Source: Burkholderiales bacterium
Lineage (GTDB): Bacteria > Pseudomonadota > Gammaproteobacteria > Burkholderiales > Burkholderiaceae_C
Reading direction: 5' to 3'
Assembly (NCBI GenBank): GCA_011391155.1
Contig: JAABRA010000403.1
Location: forward strand, 1 to 51,074
DNA: 51,074 nucleotides
Part shown: in pieces, positions 31,919 through 40,702 of the stretch
Numbering within the stretch: the stretch's first letter is position 1
How the letters are laid out: the number at the start of each line of letters is the position of its first letter
Notes under the pieces: generated by a model
Database searches by the model: none
What the model saw: only the letters and a program-made list of their open reading frames with translations
Told to the model about the DNA's origin: nothing
Made by a program: the position numbers and the translations under genes

Positions 31919-33877
31919 TCAGTCCCCCAATCCCATCTGGATGTAGCCTGTGGGGCACACGTCGGCACAGATGTGACAGCCGATGCACTTGCTGTAGTCG
32001 GTGTCTACATAGCGTCCGATGGTCGACTTGGACTTCGGCACCTTGAACACCGCGACCTGCGGGCAATAGACCACACAGTTGTCGCACTCGAAACACTGGC
32101 CACAACTCATGCAGCGCTTGGCCTCGGTCACGGCCTGGGCTTCCAGCAAGGGCTGCAGGCGTTCCTCGAAGTTGTTCAGCGCCTGCTCGGAAGTCAGCGA
32201 AACGATGCCGCGCCGGTTGCGAGGAACAAAGGGGAAATGCCCCAGGAACAGTTCCTTGTGCGAAATCACGTAGCGGTCCGACCGGTTGTCGAAGTTGTGA
32301 ATCGCTGCTGTGCTCTTGTCGGTTCCGCGGATCGGCTCGTGCACTTCGCTGAAGGCCAGGCCTTTTTCGATCATCTTGCGCTTCAGGTCGAAGGTGTGCA
32401 CGTCGATCTTGGGGCGCTTCTCGAGCGCTTCGTTTTGCAGGAAGCGGTCAATGCCGTCAGCGGCAATCGCACCGTGTCCGATAGCGGTGGTCAACAGGTG
32501 TGGGCGTACCACATCACCGCCGACAAAGAAGCCGGGCTGCCCCTGCACCTGGTAGTTCTTGTCGCTGTTGATGGCGCCTTTGCCATTGTTGAACTCGTCC
32601 AGTCCGGTGAAATCGACCGCCTGGCCAATGGCCGAGACGATCAGGTCGGCCGGAATGTCTTCTTCCGTGCCCTCGATATTCTTGATGTCCAGACGACCAC
32701 CGACGATCTTGGCCTCGCAGCGCATGATCCGCAGGGCAATCGCGCGGCCGTCTTCGCCGCGAATCACCGCGACCGGCGCCATGCCGCCGCGAATGGTGAT
32801 GCCCTCCGACAGGGCGTGCTCCACCTCGTGCCGGGTGGCCTGCATCTTGTCCACGGCAAAGATCGTGGTCAGTGTGACTTCCGCGCCCTGGCGGGCCGAG
32901 GCTTCGGCGACATCGTGCGCAACGTGGCCCGCAATGGCGTGCTCCGGGCGGTCGGATTCGTGGATCTTGTCGATGTGGCCCAAGCGACGTGCGACCGTGG
33001 CCACGTCTATGGAGGTGTCGCCACCGCCGACGACCACCACGCGCTTGCCGACGTGACGCAAGCGGCCGTCATTAAAGGCCTTCAGGAACGAGGTGGCGGT
33101 GACGCAGTTGGGCGCATCCGCACCTTCCACCGGCAATGCACGGCCGGCCTGTGCGCCCAGGCCCAGGAACACGGCATCGAACTGTTCACGAATCTGCGGC
33201 ATCGTGATGTCAGTGCCAATGCGGCAATTCAGACGGGTCTTGATACCCAGGTCCAGGATGCGCTGAATCTCGGCGTCGAGGATGTCGCGCGGTGTGCGAA
33301 AACCCGGGATGCCGTAGCGCATCATTCCGCCGAGCTCCGCGCGCTCATCGAACAGGGTTACGTCATGGCCCTTCAGCGCCAACTGGTAGGCCGTAGACAG
33401 GCCGGCCGGGCCGCCGCCGATCACCGCGACCGTTTTGCCGGTTTGCACTGTGGGCTTGGGGAAGGCGAACTGGTTCTTGATCGCGTAGTCGCCCAGGAAA
33501 TGCTCGACCGAGTTGATGCCGACGAAGTCTTCGACCTGGTTTCGGTTGCAGCCGGACTCGCAGGGCGCCGGACATACGCGGCCCATCACAGAGGGGAAGG
33601 GGTTGGCTTCGGTCAGCCGGCGAAACGCATACTCCTGCCAGACCATGCCGGCGGGCGGCTTCTCGATGCCGCGCACGATATTCAGGTAGCCGCGGATGTC
33701 CTCACCGGCTGGGCAACTGCCTTGGCAAGGCGGGGTGCTCTGAATATAGGTCGGGCACTTGTGCGAGTGGCCTGCGTCGAAGATGTCCTTCTGGAAGGAA
33801 CTCACCTGGCTGTCGCCGTCTTTGTAGCGACGGAAGTTGAGTGGTTTGGTCGCGACGCTTTCGAGGGGGGTGGACAT
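31919..33877 (-). CDS. dsrL: DsrL, GltD-like NAD(P)H:acceptor flavoprotein
   Basis: The 652-residue protein has an N-terminal cysteine-rich helical region (HKCPTYIQSTPPCQGSCPAGED, then VCPAPCESGCNRNQ). Two nucleotide-binding motifs follow, VAVIGGGPAGLSTAYQLA for FAD and VVVVGGGDTSIDVATVARRL for NAD(P)H. The C terminus carries iron-sulfur boxes (CMSCGQCFECDNCVVYCP and CIGCHICADVCP). DsrL is needed for the oxidative direction of DsrAB and takes the released electrons to NAD(P)+. Its presence marks this dsr set as oxidative. Confidence 0.94.
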   Translation of the reverse strand: MSTPLESVATKPLNFRRYKDGDSQVSSFQKDIFDAGHSHKCPTYIQSTPPCQGSCPAGEDIRGYLNIVRGIEKPPAGMVWQEYAFRRLTEANPFPSVMGRVCPAPCESGCNRNQVEDFVGINSVEHFLGDYAIKNQFAFPKPTVQTGKTVAVIGGGPAGLSTAYQLALKGHDVTLFDERAELGGMMRYGIPGFRTPRDILDAEIQRILDLGIKTRLNCRIGTDITMPQIREQFDAVFLGLGAQAGRALPVEGADAPNCVTATSFLKAFNDGRLRHVGKRVVVVGGGDTSIDVATVARRLGHIDKIHESDRPEHAIAGHVAHDVAEASARQGAEVTLTTIFAVDKMQATRHEVEHALSEGITIRGGMAPVAVIRGEDGRAIALRIMRCEAKIVGGRLDIKNIEGTEEDIPADLIVSAIGQAVDFTGLDEFNNGKGAINSDKNYQVQGQPGFFVGGDVVRPHLLTTAIGHGAIAADGIDRFLQNEALEKRPKIDVHTFDLKRKMIEKGLAFSEVHEPIRGTDKSTAAIHNFDNRSDRYVISHKELFLGHFPFVPRNRRGIVSLTSEQALNNFEERLQPLLEAQAVTEAKRCMSCGQCFECDNCVVYCPQVAVFKVPKSKSTIGRYVDTDYSKCIGCHICADVCPTGYIQMGLGD

Positions 33878-33919
33878 ATCGGAGTCTCCTGATGTATGTG
33901 ATTGCAGCCAGGCGATGGA

Positions 33920-35413
33920 CTATTTGTCGCCCAGTCGGATCGCCTTGCTGACCAGCTGGTGCACGCCGCCCACCATGCCCATGTTGAATCCGTAGTAGGG
34001 CAGCACTTTGGTGAACTGGGCCTTGCAAATGGCGCAGATCGTGGCCATGAAGTTCACGTCGTGGTCTTCCACCACGTCCTTTAGCGCCTCCATGCGGGGC
34101 AAGGCGCCCTTGACGCGCAGTTCCATCAGGTCGTCGGTCAGCAGACCGCCGCCGCCGCCGCAGCAGAAGGTGCCTTCGTGGATGGTCTGCAGCGCCATGT
34201 CATGGAAGTGATTGGCCACCGAGGTAATGATCCGCCGGGGGATGACAAACTGACCACCCGGCACGTTCCCCATGCGCGACGCACGCGCCACGTTGCATGA
34301 ATCATGGAAGGTGATGATCTTGTCGTCGTTGGCGTCCTTGTGGAAATGCAGTGCGCCGCGCTGGATCAGGTCGTCGGTGACCTCGCAGATGTGCTGCGGC
34401 ACCGGGTAGCGTGGGTCGAGGTAGTCGAAGGGGCCGATCAGGGTGTTCCAGAAACTGTAGGCAACTCGCCAGGCGTGGCCGCACTCGCCAACCACGATGC
34501 GCTTGACGCCAAGCTCCAGCGCTGCCTCGCGCACGCGCATCGAGATGTTACGCATCTGCTCGTAGTTGCCGATGAACATACCGAAATTGCCCGCCTCCGA
34601 GGCGTGAGAACTCAGCGTCCAGCTGATACCCGCGGCGTGGAACACCTTGGCATAGCCGATCAGGCTCTCGACGTGGGGCTCGGAAAAAAAGTCGGCTGAC
34701 GGCGTGATCAGCAGCACTTCGGCGCCCTTGACGTTGAGCGGGAACTTGATATCCAGCCCGGTGTCGTCCTTGGTGTCCTCCTCGAGACCTTCAAGGGTGT
34801 TCTCCAGCGCCGGTCCGGGGATGCCCAGGTTGTTGCCGATGCGGTGCACCTTGCCAATGATCTCGTTGGAGTACTTCTGGCCCATGCCGATGGAATCCAT
34901 GATCTCGCGCGCGGCCATGGTGACCTCGGCAGTATCGATGCCGTAAGGACAAAAAACCGAGCAGCGGCGGCACTCCGAGCACTGGTGGTAGTAGCTGTAC
35001 CAGTCGTCCAGAACATCGCGGGTCAGGTCGACCGCCCCCACCAGTTTGGGGAAATGCTTGCCTGCGAAGGTGAAGTAGCGCCGGTATACCTTGCGCATCA
35101 GGTCCTGCCGCGCCACCGGCATGTTCTTCGGGTCTCCGGTGCCGAGAAAATAATGGCACTTGTCGGAGCAGGCGCCGCAATGCACGCAGGCATCCATGTA
35201 GACCTGAAGCGAGCGGTATTTGCCCAGCAGTTCGCCCATCTTGGCGATGGCCTTGTTCTGCCAGTCATCGACCAGTTCGCCTGGAAAGCCTAGCGCGGTC
35301 TGGATCGGCCCGCTTGCCACGAAGGGCTTGAGGTGCGACATGGCGCCGTCCTGCACCAGTGGGATGACCGGGTAGCTCTTAAGCTTGGGAGTTTCAAACG
35401 CGGCTGTGGCCAT
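33920..35413 (-). CDS. dsrK: DsrK, HdrD-like iron-sulfur subunit of DsrMKJOP
   Basis: The 497-residue protein has two [4Fe-4S] boxes (CVHCGACSDKCHYFLG near 77 and CSECRRCSVFCPYG near 142). These are followed by CCG-type regions, VGECGHAWR near 310 and FCCGGGGGL near 420. It is the cytoplasmic catalytic subunit thought to act on the DsrC trisulfide or disulfide. It forms a module with the cytochrome b DsrM encoded just upstream. Confidence 0.94.
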   Translation of the reverse strand: MATAAFETPKLKSYPVIPLVQDGAMSHLKPFVASGPIQTALGFPGELVDDWQNKAIAKMGELLGKYRSLQVYMDACVHCGACSDKCHYFLGTGDPKNMPVARQDLMRKVYRRYFTFAGKHFPKLVGAVDLTRDVLDDWYSYYHQCSECRRCSVFCPYGIDTAEVTMAAREIMDSIGMGQKYSNEIIGKVHRIGNNLGIPGPALENTLEGLEEDTKDDTGLDIKFPLNVKGAEVLLITPSADFFSEPHVESLIGYAKVFHAAGISWTLSSHASEAGNFGMFIGNYEQMRNISMRVREAALELGVKRIVVGECGHAWRVAYSFWNTLIGPFDYLDPRYPVPQHICEVTDDLIQRGALHFHKDANDDKIITFHDSCNVARASRMGNVPGGQFVIPRRIITSVANHFHDMALQTIHEGTFCCGGGGGLLTDDLMELRVKGALPRMEALKDVVEDHDVNFMATICAICKAQFTKVLPYYGFNMGMVGGVHQLVSKAIRLGDK

Positions 35414-35440
35414 GATGGGTGCGGGTGCGAATGGGGCGGC

Positions 35441-36175
35441 TCAAGGGCGCTTGTCGAGTGCAGCGGCCCAAGCCGAGACATGACGAACCTCTCGGGCGTT
35501 GTCGGCCTGGTTGCGGGTTGGGCTGAAAAACAGGCCTGGTGCGTGCAACAGTTTGCTGATGGGGAAGATGATCATCAGCACAGCCACGAGCGCCAGGTGG
35601 ACCAGCAGGACCGGATCTGCAGGCAACGGCTGCCAGTCGAAGCGCATCAGGCCGAGCATGAAGACCTTGACAGCGACGATGTCGGTGTGATTAACGAAGC
35701 GCATGGCCATGCCGGTCAGGCCGATAGCCAGCAGCAGCGCCAGCATCAGGTGGTCTGACGGGGTGGAAATGTAGCGAACCCGGTCGACCAGCCAGCGCCG
35801 CGCCCACAGGCCCCCCAGGGCTGCGACCAGCGCAAAGCCGGCGTAGGTTCCGAAGGGCTGGACCAGCACGACCGGCAGCCACACGGGCTCCTGGAAATAG
35901 CGCAAGTGGCGCAAGACCACCAGCAGCAACGCTACGTGAAAGGCCCAGCCGAAAATCCAGGTCCATTTGCTGGACTTGAAAAGACTCTCAAAGAAGACGA
36001 CTTCGCGGGCCATGCGCCAACCTACACCGGCGGTGGTCATTGGCGCCGGGGTAGTAGCGATCTTCAGCGGCGCCGGGGTCCTGGCATAGCTGCTGATCTT
36101 CAGGGCCAGACCGATGACGAAGACGCCGGTCGCGACGTAGAACAGCACCGTGTAGAAAATCGTCAGCAGCGTCAT
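35441..36175 (-). CDS. dsrM: DsrM, NarI-type cytochrome b subunit of DsrMKJOP
   Basis: The 244-residue membrane protein has five or six hydrophobic segments and the NarI-like stretch WTWIFGWAFHVALLLVVLRHLRYF, with histidines that can bind haem b. The N terminus MTLLTIFYTVLFYVATGVFVIGLALK is typical. It follows dsrC and precedes dsrK, as in other oxidative dsr operons. Confidence 0.92.
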   Translation of the reverse strand: MTLLTIFYTVLFYVATGVFVIGLALKISSYARTPAPLKIATTPAPMTTAGVGWRMAREVVFFESLFKSSKWTWIFGWAFHVALLLVVLRHLRYFQEPVWLPVVLVQPFGTYAGFALVAALGGLWARRWLVDRVRYISTPSDHLMLALLLAIGLTGMAMRFVNHTDIVAVKVFMLGLMRFDWQPLPADPVLLVHLALVAVLMIIFPISKLLHAPGLFFSPTRNQADNAREVRHVSAWAAALDKRP

Positions 36176-36227
36176 GGATTGGGTCAGCAGTCTATGGGCG
36201 CATCACGTAATGGGGGGAGATTCGGAC

Positions 36228-36560
36228 TCAGATGCAGCCGGTAGGCTTCGGCAGGCCGGCGATCTTGCAGGCCTGCTTCGCCGGGCCGTAGGGGAACAGG
36301 TCATACAGGTACTTGCTGTTACCTTTTTCCTCGCCGAACTGCTTGCCGATTGCTTTGGTCAGCACGCGAACGGCGGGCGCAATCTGGTACTCGTTGTAGT
36401 ACTCGCGCAGGAAATTGATGACTTCCCAGTGGTTGTCGGTCAGCGGCACCTTTTCTTCTTCGGCCAGGTGCTCGGCTGCTTCCTTGGTCCATTCCGCGAG
36501 GTTGAGCAGGTAGCCCTCTTCGTCGGTTTCGTAGGTCTTGCCGTCGATTTCAAAACTCAT
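36228..36560 (-). CDS. dsrC: DsrC, sulfur carrier with both redox cysteines
   Basis: The 110-residue protein ends QACKIAGLPKPTGCI, keeping both conserved cysteines of the flexible C-terminal arm, the penultimate Cys and the one 11 residues before it. The remainder (YETDEEGYLLNLAEWTKEAAE, LTDNHWEVINFLREYYNEY, YLYDLFPYGPAKQA) is typical. This is the functional DsrC that carries sulfur from DsrEFH to DsrAB and reports to DsrK. Two other paralogues in the window (41360-41689 and the C-terminal domain of DsrN) lack these cysteines. Confidence 0.96.
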   Translation of the reverse strand: MSFEIDGKTYETDEEGYLLNLAEWTKEAAEHLAEEEKVPLTDNHWEVINFLREYYNEYQIAPAVRVLTKAIGKQFGEEKGNSKYLYDLFPYGPAKQACKIAGLPKPTGCI

Positions 36561-36602
36561 GATGTTCTCCAGATAAAAAGGTGGTGGCGAAGGGTGATGG
36601 CA

Positions 36603-36902
36603 TTACAGCCACGAATGCGAAGTGCGGTATTTCACGGTCAGGTCAACAAAGCCGGCGTAGTCGACCAGCGTCACGCCGTCGATCAATTTGGCGGTCATGC
36701 CGCGGGCGTCCAGGTCCGGCTCAAGCGCATAGACCTTGAGACAGGCACAGGCCCGGCGCATTTGCGATTCGGCTGCGCTGCCGACGGTTGCGGCATAGAT
36801 GCCGTCCTCGGTCAGCAGCAGCGCGTGTCCGGGCTGCGCCATGCGCAGGCAGGAGTCCAGGGAAGTGGTCTGGAAAGGAGATTTATTGACGATGTGCAGC
36901 AT
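36603..36902 (-). CDS. dsrH: DsrH, subunit of the DsrEFH sulfurtransferase
   Basis: The 99-residue protein begins MLHIVNKSPFQTTSLDSCLRM, with the conserved cysteine at position 18 (near Cys20 of the studied homologue). It continues with ALLLTEDGIYAA, the TusB/DsrH pattern. It forms a hexameric DsrE2F2H2 complex with the next two gene products. It lies between dsrC and dsrF. Confidence 0.92.
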   Translation of the reverse strand: MLHIVNKSPFQTTSLDSCLRMAQPGHALLLTEDGIYAATVGSAAESQMRRACACLKVYALEPDLDARGMTAKLIDGVTLVDYAGFVDLTVKYRTSHSWL

Positions 36903-36916
36903 GGGGATTGGGTTTA

Positions 36917-37312
36917 TTAAAAGCTCAGAATCACATCCTGTTGCGCCATGAGTTGCCCCATTTCATGAGCATCGAGGACTTCCACTGAAACTAGCAGGTC
37001 TTTCTCGGTCAAACCGCGCTGTTCCAGCGAAGCCCGGTCCACATAGAGCTTTTCGACGTCGTAGCCATCCAGTGCGCGGTAGCTTGGCGAGAAGTTCTTG
37101 ATGCCGATGCCTTTGGTCTGCTGTCCCTTGACCAGTTCATAGACGCCATCGTCAATGAAAACCAAGCTCACATCCTGGTCGAAGGTGGCGGTGATCAGCA
37201 CGACCTCCAGGCTTTCCAGCGCGTAGATGGTGCCGTAGGGCGCCTTGCGATTCACAAACATGAATTTCTTCACGGTCGGGCCGCTGGGGGCAGTTGCTTG
37301 CTGTTCGCTCAT
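36917..37312 (-). CDS. dsrF: DsrF, subunit of the DsrEFH sulfurtransferase
   Basis: The 131-residue protein has the TusC/DsrF pattern (KKFMFVNRKAPYGTIYALESLEVVLITATFD in outline, then VSLVFIDDGVYELVKGQ). It contains no cysteine at all, which is acceptable for a structural role since the active cysteines are in DsrE and DsrH. It is 24 bp from dsrE. Confidence 0.92.
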   Translation of the reverse strand: MSEQQATAPSGPTVKKFMFVNRKAPYGTIYALESLEVVLITATFDQDVSLVFIDDGVYELVKGQQTKGIGIKNFSPSYRALDGYDVEKLYVDRASLEQRGLTEKDLLVSVEVLDAHEMGQLMAQQDVILSF

Positions 37313-37336
37313 TTGGGGTGTCTTCCCTGATTTCGG

Positions 37337-37696
37337 TTAATCGCCAAACGTGATCAGACGATCCGTCTTGATGCCGCTGTCGACAAGTTGACCAAGGCCG
37401 GAAATTCGAAAGCCGGGTGCCAGCACTTCTTCCTTGATACCGCGGCGCAGGGCTGCCGCCACGCACACCACGAGGTCCACCTTGTGCTCTGCGGCCAGCG
37501 CCGACCAGCGGTTCACCACGTGGCGATCGTCCTGCGGCGGCTCGGTCAGCCGGGTCGCGTTGTTCACGCCATCATGATAGAAAAACACGCGCTGAATCTC
37601 ATGGCCCTTCGCCAAGGCAGCGACCACAAACTGGTACGCGCTGTCCGACGCCTGGTGCGTGTACGGGCCTTCGCTGACAAGTAATCCGAATTTCAT
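37337..37696 (-). CDS. dsrE: DsrE, catalytic subunit of the DsrEFH sulfurtransferase
   Basis: The start at 37696 gives 119 residues beginning MKFGLLVSEGPYTHQASDSAY. The cysteine in DLVVCVAAALRRG falls at residue 78, the position of the persulfide-carrying Cys78 of the characterised DsrE. The longer frame to 37807 overlaps dsrB and lacks homologous features. DsrE receives sulfur from TusA and passes it to DsrC. Confidence 0.94.
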   Translation of the reverse strand: MKFGLLVSEGPYTHQASDSAYQFVVAALAKGHEIQRVFFYHDGVNNATRLTEPPQDDRHVVNRWSALAAEHKVDLVVCVAAALRRGIKEEVLAPGFRISGLGQLVDSGIKTDRLITFGD

Positions 37697-37719
37697 GGTG
37701 CAGTCGATTCCGGTGTCAT

Positions 37720-38790
37720 TCAAAAGCGGATGTGCGTCGACGCGTTCAGGCTGGAGCGCGAACCGCGCCAGTCGTCGATCAGGTACTTGGTGAAGGGCAG
37801 GTCGCACTTCTCGAAGAACTGAGGCCAGCCGATGCGCTCGATCCAGTCAGACACCCGCTCCCAGGATCGCGCGTCTTCCTTGTAGGTGTACAGAATCTTC
37901 TTGACCATGGCGGACACTTCAGGCCAGCGTGGCGGGTTGTTCGGCAGGCCCGAGGCCACCATCTTCATGAACGTGGGCTTGCCGCGCGCATTGGAGTTCT
38001 TGCCGCCGACCCAGATCGCAAGCTTGCTGTGCTCGGGGTCGTTGATCTGCATCGGAGGGCAGGGTGGGTAGCAGGCGCCGCAGCACATGCACTTGGTCTC
38101 GTCGATTTCCAGCGAGGGCTTGCCGTTGACCATGGCCGGGCGGATGGCGGCCACCGGGCAGCGCGCCACCACCGTGGGGCGCTCGCACATGTTGGCCACC
38201 AAATCATGGTTGATCTTGGGCGGTTTGGTGTGCTGGATAACGATGGCAATGTCCGCCTGGCCACCGCAGTTGATTTCACAGCAGGACGTTGACAGGTGGA
38301 CCCGGTTGGGCATTTCTTCCTTGATGAACTCGGCGTGCAGGTCATCCATCAGGGCCTTGACCGCGCCCGAGGCGTCGGTGCCCGGAATGTCGCAATGCAG
38401 CCAGCCTTGGGTGTGTGCGATGGACGACACCGAGTTGCCGGTTCCGCCCACGGGGAAGCCGTTGCTGGTGAGCGCCTCGATCAGCGGCGCCACGCGGCCC
38501 GCGTCGGACACCATGTACTCGATGTTGCTGCGGATCGTGAAGCGCACGTGCCCGTCGGCGTAGGTGTCGGCGATGTCACACAGCTTGCGGATGGTGTAGA
38601 GGTCCATCTGACGCTGCGTGCCCGCGCGCACCGTCCAGATTTCGTCGCCGGTGTGCGAGACGTGGTGCAGTACACCGGGCCGGGGCCGGTCGTGGTACTT
38701 CCAGTTGCCGTAGTTCTTCAGCATCAAGGGATGCAGATACTGCTTGTTGTCCGGTACGCCGCTTTCGATGGGGGTGCGCATGGTTGCCAT
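37720..38790 (-). CDS. dsrB: reverse dissimilatory sulfite reductase beta subunit
   Basis: The 356-residue subunit has the siroheme-[4Fe-4S] cysteine region TSCCEINCGGQADIA near 180 and a ferredoxin insert CMCCGACYPPCPPMQI near 235. Its N terminus is MATMRTPIESGVPDN. DsrA2B2 oxidises the DsrC-bound sulfur to sulfite in the reverse direction. A repeat element of 64 bp fills most of the gap from dsrA. Confidence 0.96.
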   Translation of the reverse strand: MATMRTPIESGVPDNKQYLHPLMLKNYGNWKYHDRPRPGVLHHVSHTGDEIWTVRAGTQRQMDLYTIRKLCDIADTYADGHVRFTIRSNIEYMVSDAGRVAPLIEALTSNGFPVGGTGNSVSSIAHTQGWLHCDIPGTDASGAVKALMDDLHAEFIKEEMPNRVHLSTSCCEINCGGQADIAIVIQHTKPPKINHDLVANMCERPTVVARCPVAAIRPAMVNGKPSLEIDETKCMCCGACYPPCPPMQINDPEHSKLAIWVGGKNSNARGKPTFMKMVASGLPNNPPRWPEVSAMVKKILYTYKEDARSWERVSDWIERIGWPQFFEKCDLPFTKYLIDDWRGSRSSLNASTHIRF

Positions 38791-38802
38791 GATGATCTTT
38801 CT

Positions 38803-38866
38803 TAATCAGTTGAGGACAGAGTTGGCTCGCTTCACGTAGCTGCGGTCTGTCCCGCAAGGTTTCAGG
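38803..38866 (-). repeat. intercistronic repeat element between dsrA and dsrB
   Basis: On the coding strand the copy begins CCTGAAAC, overlapping the dsrA stop codon, then has CGGGACAGACCGCAGC, a GC-rich loop, CTCTGTCCTC and ends AACTGATTA just before the dsrB ribosome site. The arms are GGACAGA (38814-38820) and TCTGTCC (38846-38852). It is nearly the same as the copy at 12917-12982 in the same orientation relative to its genes. Confidence 0.8.
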
Positions 38867-40142
38867 CTGCCGCCTTGCGGGCGTTGATCTTGGCCACTTC
38901 GTCGTCCCAGCCGTCAGTGCGGACGTAAGGGTTGGTTCGCGGGGTGGAAACCATGTTGGGATCGATCTCCAGGCCGATGCCTTCCAGGAAATTGATCAGG
39001 CCAATGCGCTCGATCATCTCGCCGGTTCGTTCGTGTTCCAGGGCATTCTCCGCAAAAAAGTCAATAGACTTCTGGGCGAGATCGACCAGTGCCTCATAGT
39101 CTTCGTCAGTCTTCATGGGCATGAACGGCGTCACCACCGTGCCCATCAGATCGCCGATCTTGAGCGTCCGCTTGCCGCCCATCAGCACCGTCACGCCTTT
39201 GTCCGTTCCAGTGGCCAGCGCGCCGGTCATGACATTGATGCAATGCATGCATCGCACGCAGTTGGCGTTGTCGATTTCCAGTGACTGCGTGTCGTTTAGG
39301 GCGACGCTGGAAATCTTTGTACCTGTTGAGACGTCCTTTGTTTCCTTGAGCATGATCGCCCTGGTCGGGCAGCGGCTGACCACGTCGTTGACCAGCTCAG
39401 TCATTCCATGCTTGACGAACCACTTGCGCGCGAGCGATTCGTCGGTGCGGATGTTGTCCCGCCAAGTGCCAATGACGGCCATGTCCGCGCGCTGGATGGA
39501 GTTCATGCAGTCATTGGGGCAGCCCGAAAACTTGAACTTGAACTTGTACGGTAGCGCCGGCCGGTGCATGTCGTCCAGGAACGTGTTGACGACCTGACGA
39601 TGCGCCTTGGCTTCGTCAAAGCAGGATTGCTCGCAGCGTGCCGCGCCGACGCACGACATGGAAGTGCGCACTGCGGGGCCGGCGCCCCCCAGGTCGAAGC
39701 CCAGCTCGTTGAGCTCATCGAAGGCCCCCTGGACGTTGGCGGTGCTCGCGCCCTGGAACATGATGTCGCCGGACTGGCCATGGAAGGCAATCAGGCCCGA
39801 TCCGTGCTTTTCCCAGATATCGCACATCTTGCGCAGCACGTCGGTGTTGTAGTGCATGCCGGCGGGTGGCTGCACCCGAAGCGTGTGGAATTCCTTGGAG
39901 GCAGGGAACATTTCGGCCACTTCGGAGAAGCGCGGGATAACGCCGCCGCCATAACCAAAGACGCCAACCGTGCCGCCCTTCCAGTAGCCCTTGCGGGTCT
40001 TGTAGGAGTGCTCGAGCTGACCCATCAGATCGGTCATGTAGTCGTTGTCCTTGGCCAGCCGTTTCAGGCCGGTGACAAAGCTGGGCCATGGACCGCTTTC
40101 CAGCTGGTCGAGCATCGGGGTGTCGTGCGGCTTCTTGCTCAT
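38862..40142 (-). CDS. dsrA: reverse dissimilatory sulfite reductase alpha subunit
   Basis: I place the start at 40142, preceded by AGGAGACACACC, giving 426 residues from MSKKPHDTPMLDQLESG. The frame continues upstream to 40238 without family features. Visible motifs are CVGAARCEQSC near 177, SGCPNDCMNSIQRADMAVIG near 210 for the coupled siroheme-[4Fe-4S] centre, and the ferredoxin box NCVRCMHCINVMTGAL near 307. It opens the dsr operon and is divergent from the operon starting at 40454. Confidence 0.96.
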   Translation of the reverse strand: MSKKPHDTPMLDQLESGPWPSFVTGLKRLAKDNDYMTDLMGQLEHSYKTRKGYWKGGTVGVFGYGGGVIPRFSEVAEMFPASKEFHTLRVQPPAGMHYNTDVLRKMCDIWEKHGSGLIAFHGQSGDIMFQGASTANVQGAFDELNELGFDLGGAGPAVRTSMSCVGAARCEQSCFDEAKAHRQVVNTFLDDMHRPALPYKFKFKFSGCPNDCMNSIQRADMAVIGTWRDNIRTDESLARKWFVKHGMTELVNDVVSRCPTRAIMLKETKDVSTGTKISSVALNDTQSLEIDNANCVRCMHCINVMTGALATGTDKGVTVLMGGKRTLKIGDLMGTVVTPFMPMKTDEDYEALVDLAQKSIDFFAENALEHERTGEMIERIGLINFLEGIGLEIDPNMVSTPRTNPYVRTDGWDDEVAKINARKAAA

Positions 40143-40276
40143 GGTGTGTCTCCTGTCAGGGGGGCGACCCGGGAATGGGTCGATCGGTGAAAAGGGTTTG
40201 CTGACGTCCTCCTCTACGGGCCGGTTCATGGTCAACACTGGGGAGATGGTACGGTTGCCCCGGCGTGCCGCGCTAT

Positions 40277-40337
40277 CACCCTCGTTGAGTATTGAGTGCT
40301 ACCCATTAGGGCTATACGGCCCCACCCGACCCGGTTA
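40277..40337 (-). promoter_or_regulatory. NarL-like box array in the dsrA upstream region
   Basis: Read on the minus strand, the primary box is TAGCCCTAATGGGTA (complement of 40300-40314), 14 of 15 identical to the boxes at 24303 and 48933. A weaker TAACCGGGTCGGGTG lies 23 bp upstream (complement of 40323-40337), and a third weak TACTCAACGAGGGTG lies 23 bp downstream (complement of 40277-40291). The primary box ends 158 bp before the dsrA start codon. The whole 311-bp gap (40143-40453) otherwise holds only a CGACCC/GGGTCG dyad in the dsrA leader (40165-40182), and no gene. Confidence 0.7.
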
Positions 40338-40453
40338 TAGACGGGGGCCCCGCGATTGCGCCAAATAGCGGCTTCTACAGCTGCGCCCGACAGGCGGTCC
40401 GGGTGTTCCCGGGCCTGACGCAGGGGCCCTGCGCAGCGCGGCAGACAGGCTTT

Positions 40454-40702
40454 ATGACGACCATCACACCGATAGAGAAGATGACCAGCCCGCTGGGCCG
40501 CCAGGTTATCGAACTGCAGCAGCTCGACCATGACGGCGGCGGCATGAGCTTGCTGCGCACCCGCATCCGCGAGGGCAGCCGGTTCACGGTGTTCGAGGTC
40601 GACCCTCAGACCGCGCTGCGCTGGGGCGAGGCCCTGGTGCGATGGGCGCGGGCGCAGCCCGACCCAGGACTGCAGGCGCCGCTGGCCGAGGACCCGGCAT
40701 GA
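40454..40702 (+). CDS. hypothetical small protein, 82 aa
   Basis: The ATG at 40454 is the likely start; a GTG at 40403 would add 17 residues. The sequence (MTSPLGRQVIELQQLDHDGGG, SLLRTRIREGSRFTVFEVDP, ALRWGEALVRWARAQP) suggests a small alpha/beta protein of unknown role. Its stop overlaps the Cas6-like gene start (ATGA), so it is translationally coupled to it. It opens the nine-gene operon divergent from dsrA. Confidence 0.7.
   Translation: MTTITPIEKMTSPLGRQVIELQQLDHDGGGMSLLRTRIREGSRFTVFEVDPQTALRWGEALVRWARAQPDPGLQAPLAEDPA

Noticed and set aside
31724-33892. 722-codon plus-strand open frame opposite dsrL
   Set aside because: It is antisense to dsrL, which has all its expected motifs; this frame has none.
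40165-40182. CGACCC/GGGTCG dyad in the dsrA leader as another regulator box
   Set aside because: The arms do not fit the TAGCCC/GGGTA order and no partner lies 23 bp away. It could be an RNA hairpin but the evidence is thin.
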